Assembly: GCA_916048095.2 (NCBI GenBank)
Contig: OU696593.1
Coordinates: 4,930,330 to 4,994,329, forward strand
Source: Sacculina carcini
Lineage: Eukaryota; Arthropoda; Thecostraca; Sacculinidae
Direction of reading: 5' to 3'
Length of the DNA: 64,000 nucleotides
Position 1 is the stretch's first letter. The number at the start of each line of letters is the position of its first letter. Below the pieces are notes generated by a model. The model had not been told where the DNA came from. It saw only the letters and a program-made list of their open reading frames with translations, and made no database searches. Below are positions 1-10,310 of this stretch, piece after piece. The translations under genes and the position numbers were made by a program.

Positions 1-951
1 TTAATTTTAATTTTAACATTGAATGAATGAAATTCAAATTGCGTTTAATACATGTGGTCGCCAAACCACCGTATTTGTGCAAAACAAGCTCATTTTTTCA
101 ACATACGTAAAACATATCACAATGCTTTTTTGGTCAAATGGTTATATATATGCCCAAATGACACCAAATCAAGGCGGCTCTTGAATTTGTCCCAACATTA
201 ATCGGCGGATTCAGGCGGACATAACCAAATAGCTCATTGGCCCTTTTAGGATTCGACGGTGTCTCGGAGCGTACAGCAATTACGCACTTCTGGACACATC
301 TTGCTTGCCGCTCGCTTTGCGCATTCGGCTTCGACCGTCTGTCTGGCGTTTCTGGGACGTCAGCGTAGCGTCCAACCCTTGCGACGGCAGCTGCTGTCTA
401 CCGCTGCGATCATTAGCCTCTGCCGCAGACTGTGGCATTGTCGCTGCCGGTGAATAGTTGGCACCTGAAAGCTCTCCCTGCTCAGATCCCATCAATGATC
501 GTCCGCAGGCAGTGGCGGATGTAGCAGCGATTTCAGAGGAGCACAAGTTCCCCAAGGAGTCGAATGTCTACCCTTCACTTTACGGCGTTCGGAAGTGAAC
601 AAAGAATTCTTTCAATCGCATTCTATTAGTTAAGGCCGAAGTAGATTTTTGCTGTTCGGCTTTCGGAAGTGAAAGGAGTTTTTTTCTTAAATCGTATGTA
701 GATGTATGGTGGTTGTATGAATTAAAAAGGATTTCGTTAGATACTATTTGAAGACAATACAATTGCACATGAAAGCGAATCATGATCTCTAGGTATAATG
801 AAATTTATATGGATTAATTAAATATTTTATGAACAAAATATAATCAGTAAATATAATACTATTTACTGACTTTTAAACGATAGCAAATGCAGTAATCCGT
901 TCAGGACACTGATTGACGATATCAATGGTGTTCTTTTGAAGTTATACGCGT
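1..951. other. No gene recognised; AT-rich with one GC-richer block
   Basis: Mostly AT-rich non-coding sequence. A block at about 245-560 is visibly richer in G+C and CpG than its surroundings and carries overlapping short open frames on both strands, none with a recognisable motif. No repeat copy from elsewhere in the window was seen here. Confidence 0.5.
280..555 (-). CDS. Hypothetical short ORF with a myristoylation-like start
   Basis: A 91-codon open frame in the GC-richer block. Its first residues, MGNLCSSE, fit the general N-myristoylation pattern (Gly2, small residue at position 6, neighbouring Cys). The rest is Ser/Ala/Gln/Arg-rich low-complexity sequence with no domain I recognise. 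It could be a first coding exon, but open frames of this length are expected by chance in GC-richer DNA, and there is no splice or homology support. Confidence 0.1.
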   Translation of the reverse strand: MGNLCSSEIAATSATACGRSLMGSEQGELSGANYSPAATMPQSAAEANDRSGRQQLPSQGLDATLTSQKRQTDGRSRMRKASGKQDVSRSA

Positions 952-1008
952 ATGCTCGTTTGGTGTCTATCCTACTCCAGCAAGTTGTCGCATACACCTT
1001 GGAAGACT

Positions 1009-1150
1009 GATGCCAGGACTGGTCTTAGGTGTGGGCAACCTAGGCGGCTGCTCAAGGCATCCGATAGGTGGAGGCCTAGCACAGGAATCACACGAGAGTA
1101 CAGCGCCTCGCATAACATTGACAATTCCTATTACAATTGCATCGGGGACA
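1009..1150 (-). repeat. Interspersed repeat, copy 1 (second copy near 23.2 kb)
   Basis: Read on the minus strand, this stretch matches 23175-23290 on the plus strand: both contain GATGCAAT-GTAAT-GGAATTGTCAATG followed, after a variable middle, by a CCTA-GGC-GCC block and a GGTCCT end. The two copies are diverged. The GGTCC-rich end resembles hAT-type termini, but no matching opposite end or target duplication was found, so the class is unknown. Confidence 0.45.
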
Positions 1151-1424
1151 ACGAGTTTTTCAAGTTGAAATTTATAGGAAACTTTTTGAAAACGACAATG
1201 GTGCAAGCCAATTTCACTTTGCCCGGGATCTCCGAATGTCGTAAGGTCGGCTATGCTGACACTTTGGACTGAGCCCACCGGATCGGCGATTTACCTTCGG
1301 CCTCTGTCCACTCGGCGTGTCGCATTGCCAGCCACTCGGCGGCAGCTCATTAGCTAGCCGTCTAACGATCTTATCACGGCGTCCCCTCGCACGTGTGCAC
1401 AATAGTTCATAGCATGTGTATGTC

Positions 1425-1594
1425 GCAGCTGTGTGTGTGTGTGTGTGTGTGTATGTGTGGAGGTGTTTGTGCTAATCTTCGTGTGTGCGCTCTCTCATCG
1501 TTACTATTTGTATGCGCGTCTGTATTGGGCATTGTGATCGGTCCTGAATGTGTGTGTGTGTATGTGTGTATGTGTGTGTCGGTGTCGGTGTCGT
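1425..1594. repeat. (TG)n microsatellite tracts
   Basis: Interrupted TG repeats at about 1428-1455 and 1546-1592, the second ending in a TGTCGG variant. Apparent ORFs of CVCV or HTHT residues here are translations of the repeat, not genes. Confidence 0.9.
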
Positions 1595-1738
1595 AGAATG
1601 GATGTGTAGGCGGGTAAACAGGGTTGGCGACTTCATAACTGGTCCTAACGAGCAAATGGCACGAGACAATGAATGTGTGCATCCAGGATTTCTCCAGGGG
1701 CTACGCAGCTTTCGGCTCGATTTTGCCATATTCTCTGC

Positions 1739-1802
1739 CACTGGCCGATCCAGAGGGGGGATATAAGGAATTGGGACAAATTGCAACCCTGATACGCCAC
1801 TG
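1739..1802. mobile_element. hAT-F MITE, internally deleted copy
   Basis: Starts CACTGGCCGATCCAGAG and ends ATACGCCACTG, the two ends of the family seen complete at 14642-14848. Only 64 bp remain, so almost all the interior is gone. The flanks ttctctgc and ccctctgc agree at 6 of 8 positions, consistent with an old 8-bp target duplication. Confidence 0.55.
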
Positions 1803-2286
1803 CCCTCTGCCGCTTGTGTTTTGTTTTAATTGTTGATTTTCAACCTTCGCCACATTTGCCCATTTATGAATTGTCAATATTCTATAGAGGCTCCATCAAT
1901 TATTCTTCAAAATTCTACTGCATCTCTTGTTAAGATTCTATCTCTGTTGATGAGCAAGGTACATCATGCAATCATGCAATTTCATAGCGTTCACGCCCTT
2001 TCAATTTCATCTTGTTTAATGATTTTAATAATTACCTTTCAGACAGGTGACACATCGCTCCAATGGGTTCAATGAACATACATGAAACTTATTTGCTCAT
2101 ACAGTATTGATATGAGATATTGCTGCGATCATCCCCAGACTAGGCTATCATATTACCTCTTCATCGAATGGTCACTTGACCGACAAGAGGGTAATTCGAT
2201 TTTTCCCCCGAAACTATCGAAGTTCGACGCTTCAATCGCATCATGTCGTTGTCATGTCGTTGTCTGGTTGATGTCTGTCAAGGTTC
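1803..2286. other. No feature seen
   Basis: Unremarkable single-copy-looking AT-rich sequence with only short open frames and no repeat recognised within the window. Confidence 0.5.
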
Positions 2287-2294
2287 AACTAGAC

Positions 2295-2575
2295 CAGAGG
2301 TTCCTAACCGGTGGTACTCGCACTCCTAGGGAGAACGAGCCTGGTACCTAAGGGGTGTGAGGATTCCTGTAGAAATCAAAGAAAGGATATGTTTTTACTT
2401 ATGCTCTATATTTTTCCTGGGATTTTTAAAATTTAATCCTCTTAACAGTATGCGAAGATATATTACGACATTTTTATTTTCATCTCTCTCAGATAGTTAT
2501 AAAAATTTAGGGGGTGCGAAAACCGACTGCTGATTTGGTAAGGATGTGAATACTGAGAAAGGTTAAGAACCACTG
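2295..2575 (-). mobile_element. hAT-B non-autonomous transposon with TSD
   Basis: Terminal inverted repeats CAGAGGTTCCTAACC and GGTTAAGAACCACTG bound a 281-bp element. The flanks aactagac (2287-2294) and aactagag (2576-2583) form an 8-bp target duplication with one mismatch. TIRs of CAGNGGTTC type with 8-bp duplications are diagnostic of the hAT superfamily. It carries the family block with CTCGCACCCC-like and AAATCAGCAGTC-like segments, here reversed relative to the copy at 3622-3928. It encodes nothing and would depend on a transposase supplied elsewhere. Confidence 0.85.
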
Positions 2576-2599
2576 AACTAGAGCGATATGTGAGTTTTG

Positions 2600-3060
2600 G
2601 TGCATCGTGCTACTAACTCCGACTGTATGTGTCAAACGTGACGAGAGAAGACCGCGTCTTCGGGAACCACAGCACGTGGACATGATGTCGGAAGCGTTCT
2701 GCGCATCCTATGACGCCGGGCTTCGTTGAACACTGACGACCGGAACTTGTGTGTGTCGTGGAATTTCGACCGCACATTCTTCGGCACTTGACCAAGCGGT
2801 AGCGGAGCGCGTCAAGGCGCAGCCAACAACATAATTGACCGTACGAGGCGGCCGTTTTGACTGACACGGCGGACAATTTCGGCAGCGGGCCACCGTTCTG
2901 AGAGGCGTGGTTATTGAGGCAACGTACACCGATTCGGCAAACAATCACCACCTTGATGGTGGAGTTGTCTCGGCAAATTATCCATCGCTGATGGTTGAGG
3001 ACGCGCGCCATCATAAAGAGCTTGATCTAAGTGGTGGAGGCCGACCGGAAATCGGCGGTT
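2600..3060. other. GC-rich block with long open frames, unresolved
   Basis: About 450 bp with much higher G+C and CpG than the flanks. The minus strand is open for 133 codons (2613-3014) and other frames are partly open on both strands. I recognise no domain in any frame. It may be a CpG-rich regulatory block, a decayed exon or an unknown transposon fragment. Confidence 0.3.
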
Positions 3061-3621
3061 CTGTATTGAGAAATTTACACACGTAGCGAAGGGCGTGAGT
3101 GAATCCAGATTTACTCAGTGTGAATAATTTGCTACATGTAGATAAGATGTTTTGGGGCTCCTTCATCATCGGAAAGCTAGGATTTCCAGCTCATTTCTAT
3201 TTGCTCAACAGAACCACGTTGCAATATTCGAATGCTATATTGCAAATCAGCCAATGCTGAGCCACATTCTTTGAGGCATGCTAATGAAACTGTGAGGGAA
3301 CAAGGTCTGGCGATAAAACTGTAAACTGTAGCAGTGAATTCAAGACGCCAGCACTTATAAACAAGTAGGTGCGCTTGCTAATTCAACTGGTGGCGCAATC
3401 GAAATTCCAATGAGAGCTGAAATAAGGTTGGCTATTCTAGAGAAAGGCACAACAAAATACTAGCAAATTAAGCCGGCTCGCAATGCTGCATGCTGTGGGG
3501 AAAGGGGATAATTGTTTCAATTGGCTTAGGTACAAATTACCTTTGTTGTCTATGCCTCTCTTTCAATTCAAGTTATAACCGTCACATATTCCGAATTCTA
3601 CGTGTAACGTCTCATCTAGTC
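3061..3621. other. No feature seen
   Basis: No gene, repeat copy or notable structure recognised in this AT-rich interval. Confidence 0.5.
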
Positions 3622-3928
3622 CAGTGGTTTTTAATATTTTTCAGTGCTCGCACTCTTTTCAAATCAGCAGTCAGTTCTTGCACTCCCTGGATTCTTGATT
3701 GTTATGATGAAAAAGATGAAAACACAAACGACGTAATAACAAAACTTTTCCATTCAATATTCATTCCTACAGTCTCAAGTTTCCTTAAATTTCTTAAACA
3801 AAATATTTCCAGGAAACAATCAAAGCAGAGATGAAACATATTTCCTTTCATTTTTCACATGAATCCTCGCACCTTTTAGGAGCCAGGTTCGCACCCACTA
3901 GGGATGCGAGCACCCCCGGCTTAGAGCA
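3622..3928 (+). mobile_element. hAT-B non-autonomous transposon
   Basis: Begins CAGTGGTTTTTAATATTTTTC and contains the family blocks AAATCAGCAGTCAGTTCTTG, ATAACAAAAC, TTCCAGGAAA and CCTCGCACCTTTTAGG in the order seen in the other copies. The right terminus has decayed into a repeated GCACCCCCGGC segment, so no target duplication can be read. Confidence 0.75.
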
Positions 3929-3936
3929 CCCCCGGC

Positions 3937-3968
3937 ATTGTAGATTAGATCCTGATCTAATCTACAAT
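3937..3968. repeat. Perfect 15-bp-arm palindrome at an element junction
   Basis: ATTGTAGATTAGATC, a 2-bp spacer, then its exact reverse complement. It lies precisely between the end of the hAT-B copy and the 3' end of the tRNA-derived SINE, so one arm is probably the SINE tail and the other a duplicated or templated copy. It could form a strong hairpin. Confidence 0.8.
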
Positions 3969-4150
3969 GGTTTTTACTGACAGTTTGAGAGACAGAAAAT
4001 GCACGACTGCGCGCACACAAACCCCGTCATGCGGCAATTGGGCTATGCATTTGAGAAACGAACTCGACCGTTTCACCTTGTCAAGAATCGAACCCTGGAC
4101 CTCTCGTGCACAAAGCGTGTGTTCTAGCCACTCGACTACTGGGTGGACAA
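3957..4150 (-). mobile_element. tRNA-derived SINE (second family)
   Basis: On the minus strand the head contains an A-box-like TAGTCGAGTGGCTAGAACA and a B-box-like GGTTCGATTCT at tRNA spacing (4081-4147), followed by about 120 bp of unrelated body ending in GTAGATTAGATC. This is the layout of a tRNA-derived SINE transcribed by RNA polymerase III. The head is more Leu/Ser-like than the Val-like SINE elsewhere in the window. The acceptor stem is not preserved, so it is not a tRNA gene. Confidence 0.6.
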
Positions 4151-4878
4151 GTTTATGACCTGCATTCCCTATCATTGAATGCTCTATGTGCGTATGTACC
4201 AGCGTGTGCACTATGCAAATATTGAGTGATTGTAGAGATTCTACTGGTCTCTTATGCTATTTGGCTAAATTTACATTCTTTAGGCTACAGTCCTGCATAA
4301 ATTCGGCTACGTTTAGTCTTTAATGACTTGGCTGAAGTCTTTCGTCTCTTTTTGTTGGGGTTGGGGGTGAAACACGTCTTTCCATGAGGCCATATACAGA
4401 GGGACATTGTAATTTGAAACTAAATTATAAAACATTAATCCTGATTAAAATTCTGTTCTGAATGCATAAACAAAGCTGTGTATTTCTCATATTAGATGGT
4501 GTCACAACATTGGAATTTCTAAGCGATTAAGAAAGACTAAGCGAGATTATGTTGCTAAGAAGATTATAGGGCTTTGAAGTTTAGACCCTAAACTCTACTG
4601 ACTGCAATTCACTCGTGTGCATTCAAATGACATGATCATCGCAATATCCCAGCGAGATGAATTTCAGCGTTGACTGATTTAAATTCGCTGATTTTCCGGC
4701 CTCGAATGCTGGCATCAATCGCCTCGTGTCAGCGAACCTGATTCAGTGGCGCATCCAGCAATGTAATTACGTCGGGCTGAACTCTGTTGAGCTGGACTCT
4801 ATCTAAATTGGATGACGGCTTTAATATGTGAAAATTCTTAAGAGAACTTCTAAGCTATTTGCGAAAATATTTTAAACT
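4151..4878. other. No feature seen
   Basis: AT-rich non-coding sequence; no gene or repeat copy recognised. Confidence 0.5.
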
Positions 4879-5195
4879 TATGGACTATTTAGGACTATTG
4901 AGAACTATCGAGGACTAGTGGGAATATTGAGCATTTATTGAGACTATAGAGGAATATTGAGGACAATTGGGACTATATAAGACTATTGATGACGATTGAA
5001 CATTATTGAAGATCATTGAGGACTATTTAGAGACATTGAGGACTATTGGGGACAATTGAAGACTATTGGGGACTATTGAGGACTATGGTTAACTATTGGG
5101 AGTATTGAAGACTATCGGGGACTATTGTGAACTATTGAGGACTATTTGGGACCATTGTGAACTATCGGGGACTATTGTGGACTATTGGGTACTGT
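4879..5195. repeat. Degenerate minisatellite, GACTATTGAG-like unit
   Basis: About 28 imperfect copies of a 10-11 bp unit, GGACTATTGAG or GGACTATTGGG, occasionally lengthened. Divergence is highest at the left edge and lowest around 5030-5190, so the array looks old and has been partly homogenised on the right. Confidence 0.85.
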
Positions 5196-5337
5196 TGACG
5201 GTCGTCAAATGAACCTCATCAGTGCATAATTGATTGAATATGCATGATTATGGCATGACTGATCCCATATATTTGCCATATATTAGTTGAACGAATTATA
5301 ATTCGGCAAAAAATGCCTTCTCGCTATCTGGCTAGAT

Positions 5338-5440
5338 GTCTGGCTAGATGATAAATAATGAATAATTATAATTAATGAATAATAAATAATTAATAATAAT
5401 TATGATGAATAATGAATAATTATTCATCATCTAGCCAGAC
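5338..5440. repeat. Foldback element
   Basis: GTCTGGCTAGATGAT at the left end is matched by ATCATCTAGCCAGAC at the right end, and the AT-rich AATAATGAATAATT stretches inside continue the pairing, so most of the ~103 bp folds into one hairpin. A partial extra copy of CTGGCTAGAT lies just upstream. Class unknown; it may be a tiny MITE. Confidence 0.7.
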
Positions 5441-6086
5441 ACTGTGTGGTCAAAGTTGAATTCCTCAAGACGATTAGGCTTTTTTGCCGAATTTTTACAT
5501 TATAGCATTGATAATTTGACCGATGTTAAATTTCTAGCGAATCTGTCCACAAATTGAGTAATTGCTGGATATATATTGTGCAGGGTCAAATAACACGCCA
5601 TTGACTACTGGAACACAAGTGAAACGGAACACGAAGCTCAACTGTCACATGTGCACACACCAACACCAACACACCAACACCAACACACCTGCACACGCGC
5701 ACCGAGTGACCTGTGGTCACTCAGGTCACTGACCCAGTCACACACAAACATACACGCCTACATGAAACCGACACACACACACACAAACATACTCATACAC
5801 TCATACGCTCAATATATTACAAAGCACGCATAATATACTGTGACACTACAAATTGATGTGAAAACAACATTGTCTGGATTAATTCTTTCAGATAGTTAAT
5901 TTACTGCCACATTGTAGAGTTGTGTCGTGGTGTCGTAATTAATAAATTTATCTTTCCCAACCCCAGTTGACTTGAGAATGCATAAACACCCAGATATGTG
6001 CTGGGTATCACATAAGCAATGGAATGGTCACTCAGTCTGGATTATTCACTGCGGATGACGAAATCGATTGATTATTAAGGTTTAAC
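5441..6086. other. Non-coding; short CA-rich minisatellite inside
   Basis: About 5650-5700 holds repeats of ACACACCAACACCA, followed by scattered CA tracts to 5830. The rest is AT-rich with no gene recognised. Confidence 0.6.
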
Positions 6087-6292
6087 CGGTGGTGGCGTCA
6101 AGGTGGGGGGTTTGGAGATGCTGAAATCACCCCAAAAATGTGCCAAGCCCCCCCCCCCCTCGCTCTGAGCCCCTACAAGAATTCTGATCGTGAACATTTC
6201 GAGTGTAGTTCCTCAAAATCCGCCCCGTCCCGTATCTTTTGCCTTGGCCCCCTCTTCAGCCCCCCACCGGATATATTCCGGCGCCGCCACTG
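6087..6292 (-). mobile_element. hAT-D MITE
   Basis: Ends CGGTGGTGGCGTCAAGG and GGCGCCGCCACTG match the hAT-D termini (CAGTGGCGGCGCCAGAA type). The interior carries the family blocks TGCCAAGCCCCC, GTGAACATTTCGAG and AGTTCCTCA. The copies at 48535 and 63680 have clear 8-bp target duplications; here the flanks no longer match. Confidence 0.7.
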
Positions 6293-6386
6293 GCAGAGTA
6301 ATTAAAGATATTTGGCACAAATATGGCTCAATTAAGCGATCGTCTTGAATATTTTAAAACCTAATACCGTATGATACTGTTAAGCC

Positions 6387-6568
6387 CAGAGCCGTAGCAA
6401 CCGCCCCCCGTACCCCCCGGCCAGGGGGCCCGAATGTTGAGGGGCCCCGTTGCTTCACGTATTATGCGATTATGTCTAATGAATACATTCATTATTTGGT
6501 GATTTATTTATAATGGGGGCCCCAGGCGTTGCCTTCGGGGGGCCCCATAATTCCTCGCAACGGCTCTG
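6387..6568 (+). mobile_element. hAT-C MITE, copy 1, with TSD
   Basis: Terminal inverted repeats CAGAGCCGTAGCAACC and TCGCAACGGCTCTG enclose a GC-rich, nearly palindromic 182 bp (runs of GGGGGCCC and GGGGCCCC). The flanks gttaagcc (6379-6386) and gttaaacc (6569-6576) are an 8-bp duplication with one mismatch. No coding capacity. Confidence 0.8.
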
Positions 6569-6775
6569 GTTAAACCTATTTCAATAACGTAGACATCCCA
6601 CTATAATTCTTAACCAATTTTCTTGGGATTTATTTTGATTTTAGTTCTTCTACCGCAAACATTTGAGATTAAACCAAATTTGATAAATTTTCATTGTTAA
6701 TTTTAACACACCGATAGCTATTCAGTTTTGGTCATCGTCCATTATACCAAGAATGTAATTTGACTGTATACATTG

Positions 6776-6911
6776 TACCCCGGATATAAGAGAACCCCAG
6801 TGATCTAAGGGAGTATTTCTTCAGGCCCGTCTTCTATACTTTACGTGTAATTTTCCCCGTATAAAAGAGATATTTTCACCGCTCCCCACAACTCTTTTAT
6901 ATCCGGGGTAC
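6776..6911. mobile_element. pogo/Tigger-like MITE
   Basis: Near-perfect inverted ends GTACCCCGGATATAAGAGA and TCTTTTATATCCGGGGTAC bound 136 bp. The related copy at 61871-62032 begins CAGTTTACCCC and is flanked by TA on both sides, the pattern of pogo/Tigger-type Tc1-mariner elements. It lies exactly between the two inverted hAT-C copies. Confidence 0.6.
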
Positions 6912-6949
6912 TATTTTATATACGGGGCATCTTGAATTAATGAAATGCG

Positions 6950-7121
6950 CAGAGCCGTTGCGAGAAATTATGGGGCCCGCCGAAGGCAACACTTGGGGCC
7001 CCCGTTGTGAATATTGAATGCATTTATTAGACATAATCACATAATACGTGAAGCAAAGGGGCCCCTCAACATTCGGGGGCCCCCCGGCCTGGGGGTACGG
7101 GGGGCGGCTGCTACCGCTCTG
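6950..7121 (-). mobile_element. hAT-C MITE, copy 2, with perfect TSD
   Basis: Same family as 6387-6568 in opposite orientation. Ends CAGAGCCGTTGCGAGAA and GCTGCTACCGCTCTG. The 8-bp duplication gaaatgcg flanks it exactly (6942-6949 and 7122-7129), which proves an independent insertion rather than a local inversion of copy 1. Confidence 0.88.
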
Positions 7122-7129
7122 GAAATGCG

Positions 7130-8166
7130 CATATATACTTTACTTGTGTGTATTAGCTTACTTGTGTGACAATTTTTCAATTCTCACGTGAAAATATGCG
7201 CTGTTTATGAAATATTTTTAACTGTTTATCAAGTGGCCATGTAAAAACAATCGAAAATAGTTTGAAAAAGATGTCCAAAACAATACACTATGCAAACAAC
7301 ATATAACACACATCTTAAAAGCTTAGAGTCAAAAGTATTCATATGGTGTGCGATAGGTGTACTCTATTGTTTGAGAACCACTGCATGAACGAGGTCAACG
7401 ACCTTGTGTCACTGCCGTTGTGTCACCTGTTAATGCACATACATGTGTCTGTGTGTGTGTATGTGTTTGTACATATAAGGCGTGCATGTATATTTTGGAC
7501 AATTTTCAATTACAAACAAAAAATGATATAAATTCACATATAGTCTGAAGAAAATGCCCCTCAATCCAAAACTTTTTTCCAGGAGACATTCAACAATTTT
7601 AAACAATAGTTTATTGTTTCATCTTGTGTTTAAAACTCACTTGCAATTTGCATCAATTTTTTATTTCAACGCGTTGTGGATTCATCACGTATGATCATAC
7701 TTTGCTAAATGTTTTTGCGGAATTGGATTGAATTACGCAAAATACTCCTTTTTCAAAGAATAATTCTATAAATATGAATATTTTTGCAAAAAATAGTTTT
7801 AGAAATATAGTTTAGAAGTTTAGTTTTAGAAGTTAATAGTTTTAGTTTTAGAAGTATATATATTTTTTATGCAACAGGTAAAATGTTTTTTGGAAGTTGA
7901 TAAATTGACATATGCAAGTAGAATATTCATGAAATTATAACTTATTAATTTGCATTTGGACGTTGTTATTTAGTAATCTTTAACGTTGGGAAACATAAAT
8001 TGAAAACGTAAAACGTAGAGCGCAGAACAAAAATACAATCCGCAGCAGAATAGAAAATTTGACATAATGTTTGACGTTCTCAAAAAATTCGATACAATTT
8101 AATTTTATATTTTTGTATGGCTTATACTCTTCATGTATGTTGCTCCTTGTAAAGCTTAATTGATTG
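7130..8166. other. No feature seen; AT-rich
   Basis: Long AT-rich stretch with a short TG tract near 7446-7470 and a local TTTTAGAAGTT repeat around 7795-7860. No gene recognised. Confidence 0.5.
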
Positions 8167-8174
8167 CGTTGGGC

Positions 8175-8508
8175 CATGGTCGTAGATTTGTGTCGAGGTT
8201 CGGGGGATGACAGCCATCATGCATTAGTGTTCAAGGTTGACTCAGTTGGTCAATTGCATGAGACCCTCAACCATTTTATCCCTAGTCAATTACAACACAT
8301 ATACCTCAATGAAAAGTATATCGTATATTATTGCATAAAAACGCACTTGTCGTGTATTGTTACTTTTTGCTATGCTGATTTTGATGACAATATACCCAAT
8401 GCACTGAACTCAGCAGAATTCTCGGGGGGTTTAATTGCATATTCATACCCCCGAGCCAATATGTCGGGCGTATATTTACCCCCATATTCCCCAGCATCTA
8501 CGCCCCTG
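8175..8508 (+). mobile_element. hAT-E repeat, copy 1
   Basis: About 334 bp shared with 11171-11511, including GTAGATTTGTGTCGAGG, TACCTCAATGAAAAGTATAT and GAACTCAGCAGAATTC. The left end CATGGTCGTAGAT and right end ATCTACGCCCCTG form an inverted repeat whose consensus is CAGGGGCGTAGAT. The flanks cgttgggc and cgtcgagc agree at 6 of 8 positions, so this is probably a hAT-type non-autonomous element. Confidence 0.6.
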
Positions 8509-8552
8509 CGTCGAGCTAGTCTCAAGTGATAGTCTGTGCAGCGCAACCGTAC

Positions 8553-8645
8553 CAGTGGCGGATCAAGAGTGCAATTTCTGGGGGTGGTTGAATGATTGGG
8601 GGGATTCAACTCCTTGAGTTCCCTCCCCCCGTGGACCCGCCAGTG
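8553..8645 (+). mobile_element. hAT-F MITE, internally deleted, with TSD
   Basis: CAGTGGCGGATCAAGAG to CCCGCCAGTG, 93 bp. Flanks aaccgtac (8545-8552) and aaacgtac (8646-8653) match at 7 of 8 positions. The central ~150 bp present in full copies is missing. Confidence 0.7.
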
Positions 8646-8921
8646 AAACGTACCACACAAAGTTGGCCTGTCAACTGTATTACCGTCATGAACTCCTGAA
8701 TTCTAATCTCTGACATGAATTTGATTGATCTAGGTCGTTAAATGTCATGTCAAATACACGCGAATATAATAGCATATGAACAGAAATAACGCAGTGCTTC
8801 CAAACCAAATCGACCAAGATTTCACACAGCGAAAAAAGAATCAAAACCTAGTGAGATGCCAATTATAATATACATCACAAGTATAATACACAGAAGTTTC
8901 CTGATATATACCGATACAATA
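8646..8921. other. No feature seen
   Basis: AT-rich interval between the hAT-F copy and the SINE; nothing recognised. Confidence 0.5.
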
Positions 8922-9264
8922 CAAAGGTTAAAGGCATCAAGTGACAGCTGCTACACGGGAAGAAGTCGAAGCTTATGAACACACACAGGTTTGCCCCGTG
9001 CAGCTCGCTGCCACCGCAGAACCGACCCTCTCCACGCTATGACGCCACAAGAACGGAAGGCGTATTAGAGAGGACCACCTCCCCAGAATGCATGACACGA
9101 CACATGACTGATATCTGGTACCATTATTTACTGCTGGGTGGACAGGGGCTATTGGATTATAAAATTCGCCCAATCAAATTCTTCTCCGCCGGGTTTCGAA
9201 CCACAGACCTCTCGCTTGTGAAGCCCGTGTGCTACCACTACACCACTACACCACGAAGTCCATG
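8922..9264 (-). mobile_element. tRNA-Val-like SINE, copy 1
   Basis: On the minus strand: head GTGGTGTAGTGGTAGCAC (A box), anticodon arm, then GTGGTTCGAAACCC (B box), followed by a conserved body ending GTAGCAGCTGTCACTTGATG and CCTTTAACCTTTG. The same unit occurs at 33315, 34703 and 35753. The GTGGTGTA head segment is locally duplicated. This is a tRNA-derived SINE dependent on a LINE for mobility; which LINE is not evident from its tail. Confidence 0.85.
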
Positions 9265-9452
9265 TCACGCACGTCGAGCCTGTCACGTACCAGTGATAGC
9301 AATAACAAATTCACTGTGGTATGCAGCTCATCACCCAGCCTCTCATCTTCTCACTTCTCTCATCCACTTGATGTCTTCCAATAGGCGCCAGGGATTCCCC
9401 GGCCGGAGTCATGCAATGAGCTGCCGGAAAAACGACATTCAAGGGCTATCTG

Positions 9453-9645
9453 CAGTGGCGGTGTCAAGGGAGGGGAAGAGGCTTGAAGGGGCTGAAGCCA
9501 ACAAAAAAATGCGTCAAGCCCCACCTGAATTTGTCAAAAATATTCACCGTGAACACTTCGAGAGTAGTTGCTTATGTTTCGCCAAGCAAGCCCTTGCATC
9601 CATGTCCTCAAGGTCCCCCAGTGGAAAATCCTTGCTCCGCCGCTG
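9453..9645 (-). mobile_element. hAT-D MITE
   Basis: CAGTGGCGGTGTCAAGG to CCGCCGCTG, with the internal GTGAACACTTCGAGAGTAG and TTATGTTTCGCCAAGC segments of the family. Target duplication not readable. Confidence 0.65.
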
Positions 9646-10085
9646 ACTGTCAGGTTGCCGTTTGGCTGGTTGGTTGCTGTCAGGCTGCCGCGCCAGTCGA
9701 GGCAGAGAAACGCTGTCAGAGAATTGCAGCGGCAACGCACGACGGCTCATCGAGAACGCTCGGCTCTTTTTCTACTTCCTCAGCGACACCGTCTCCACTG
9801 GAAACCGGCAGCCGTCCAATGTGCCCAAACGACCGGCGAATTTATGCGCGGAATGCGCGCTGCAACAAACGCAACAAAAAACCAACAACAGTGTGTATGT
9901 GTGTGTGTGCGCGCGTGTGAAAACCAATGAGCGTGTAGCGGGGACGATAGAAAGCAATTTGGCGGCACCGGACGCATAGTTTAGTGACGGCGGCAACGGC
10001 CTCTGCGGTGGCTGCTGCCGTGCAGCGAGCCAGTCATCAACAGTCTGCATGAGGTCGACAGCTGAGCTGATGGACTTGGCAGCGT
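9646..10085. other. GC/CpG-rich block, no gene recognised
   Basis: Higher G+C than surroundings with several overlapping open frames on both strands, none with a known motif. It includes a short TG tract near 9893-9918. Possibly a regulatory CpG-rich segment or a decayed exon. Confidence 0.35.
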
Positions 10086-10094
10086 CAGCCTTCG

Positions 10095-10097
<3 letters not shown>

Positions 10098-10126
<29 letters not shown>

Positions 10127-10310
10127 AGTGTGTGTGTGTGTGAGTGTGTGTGTGTGTGTGTGAGTGTGTGTGTGTGTGAGTGTGTGTGTGTGTGTGCACC
10201 AACCGGACACGTCCCTCGGCTCTCTCTTGCTGCAACAAGTCTCAGAATCCATTGTCTGCGTGTCCGTATGCATGCATGCATGCATGTGTGTGTGTGTGTG
10301 TGTGTGCAGG
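10098..10310. repeat. (TG)n with periodic GAG interruptions
   Basis: 10098-10197 is a TG tract broken at near-regular spacing by GAG (TGTGAGTGTG), giving a second-order repeat of roughly 14-24 bp. A second tract at 10263-10308 begins with GCATGCATGCATGCATG. Confidence 0.9.
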
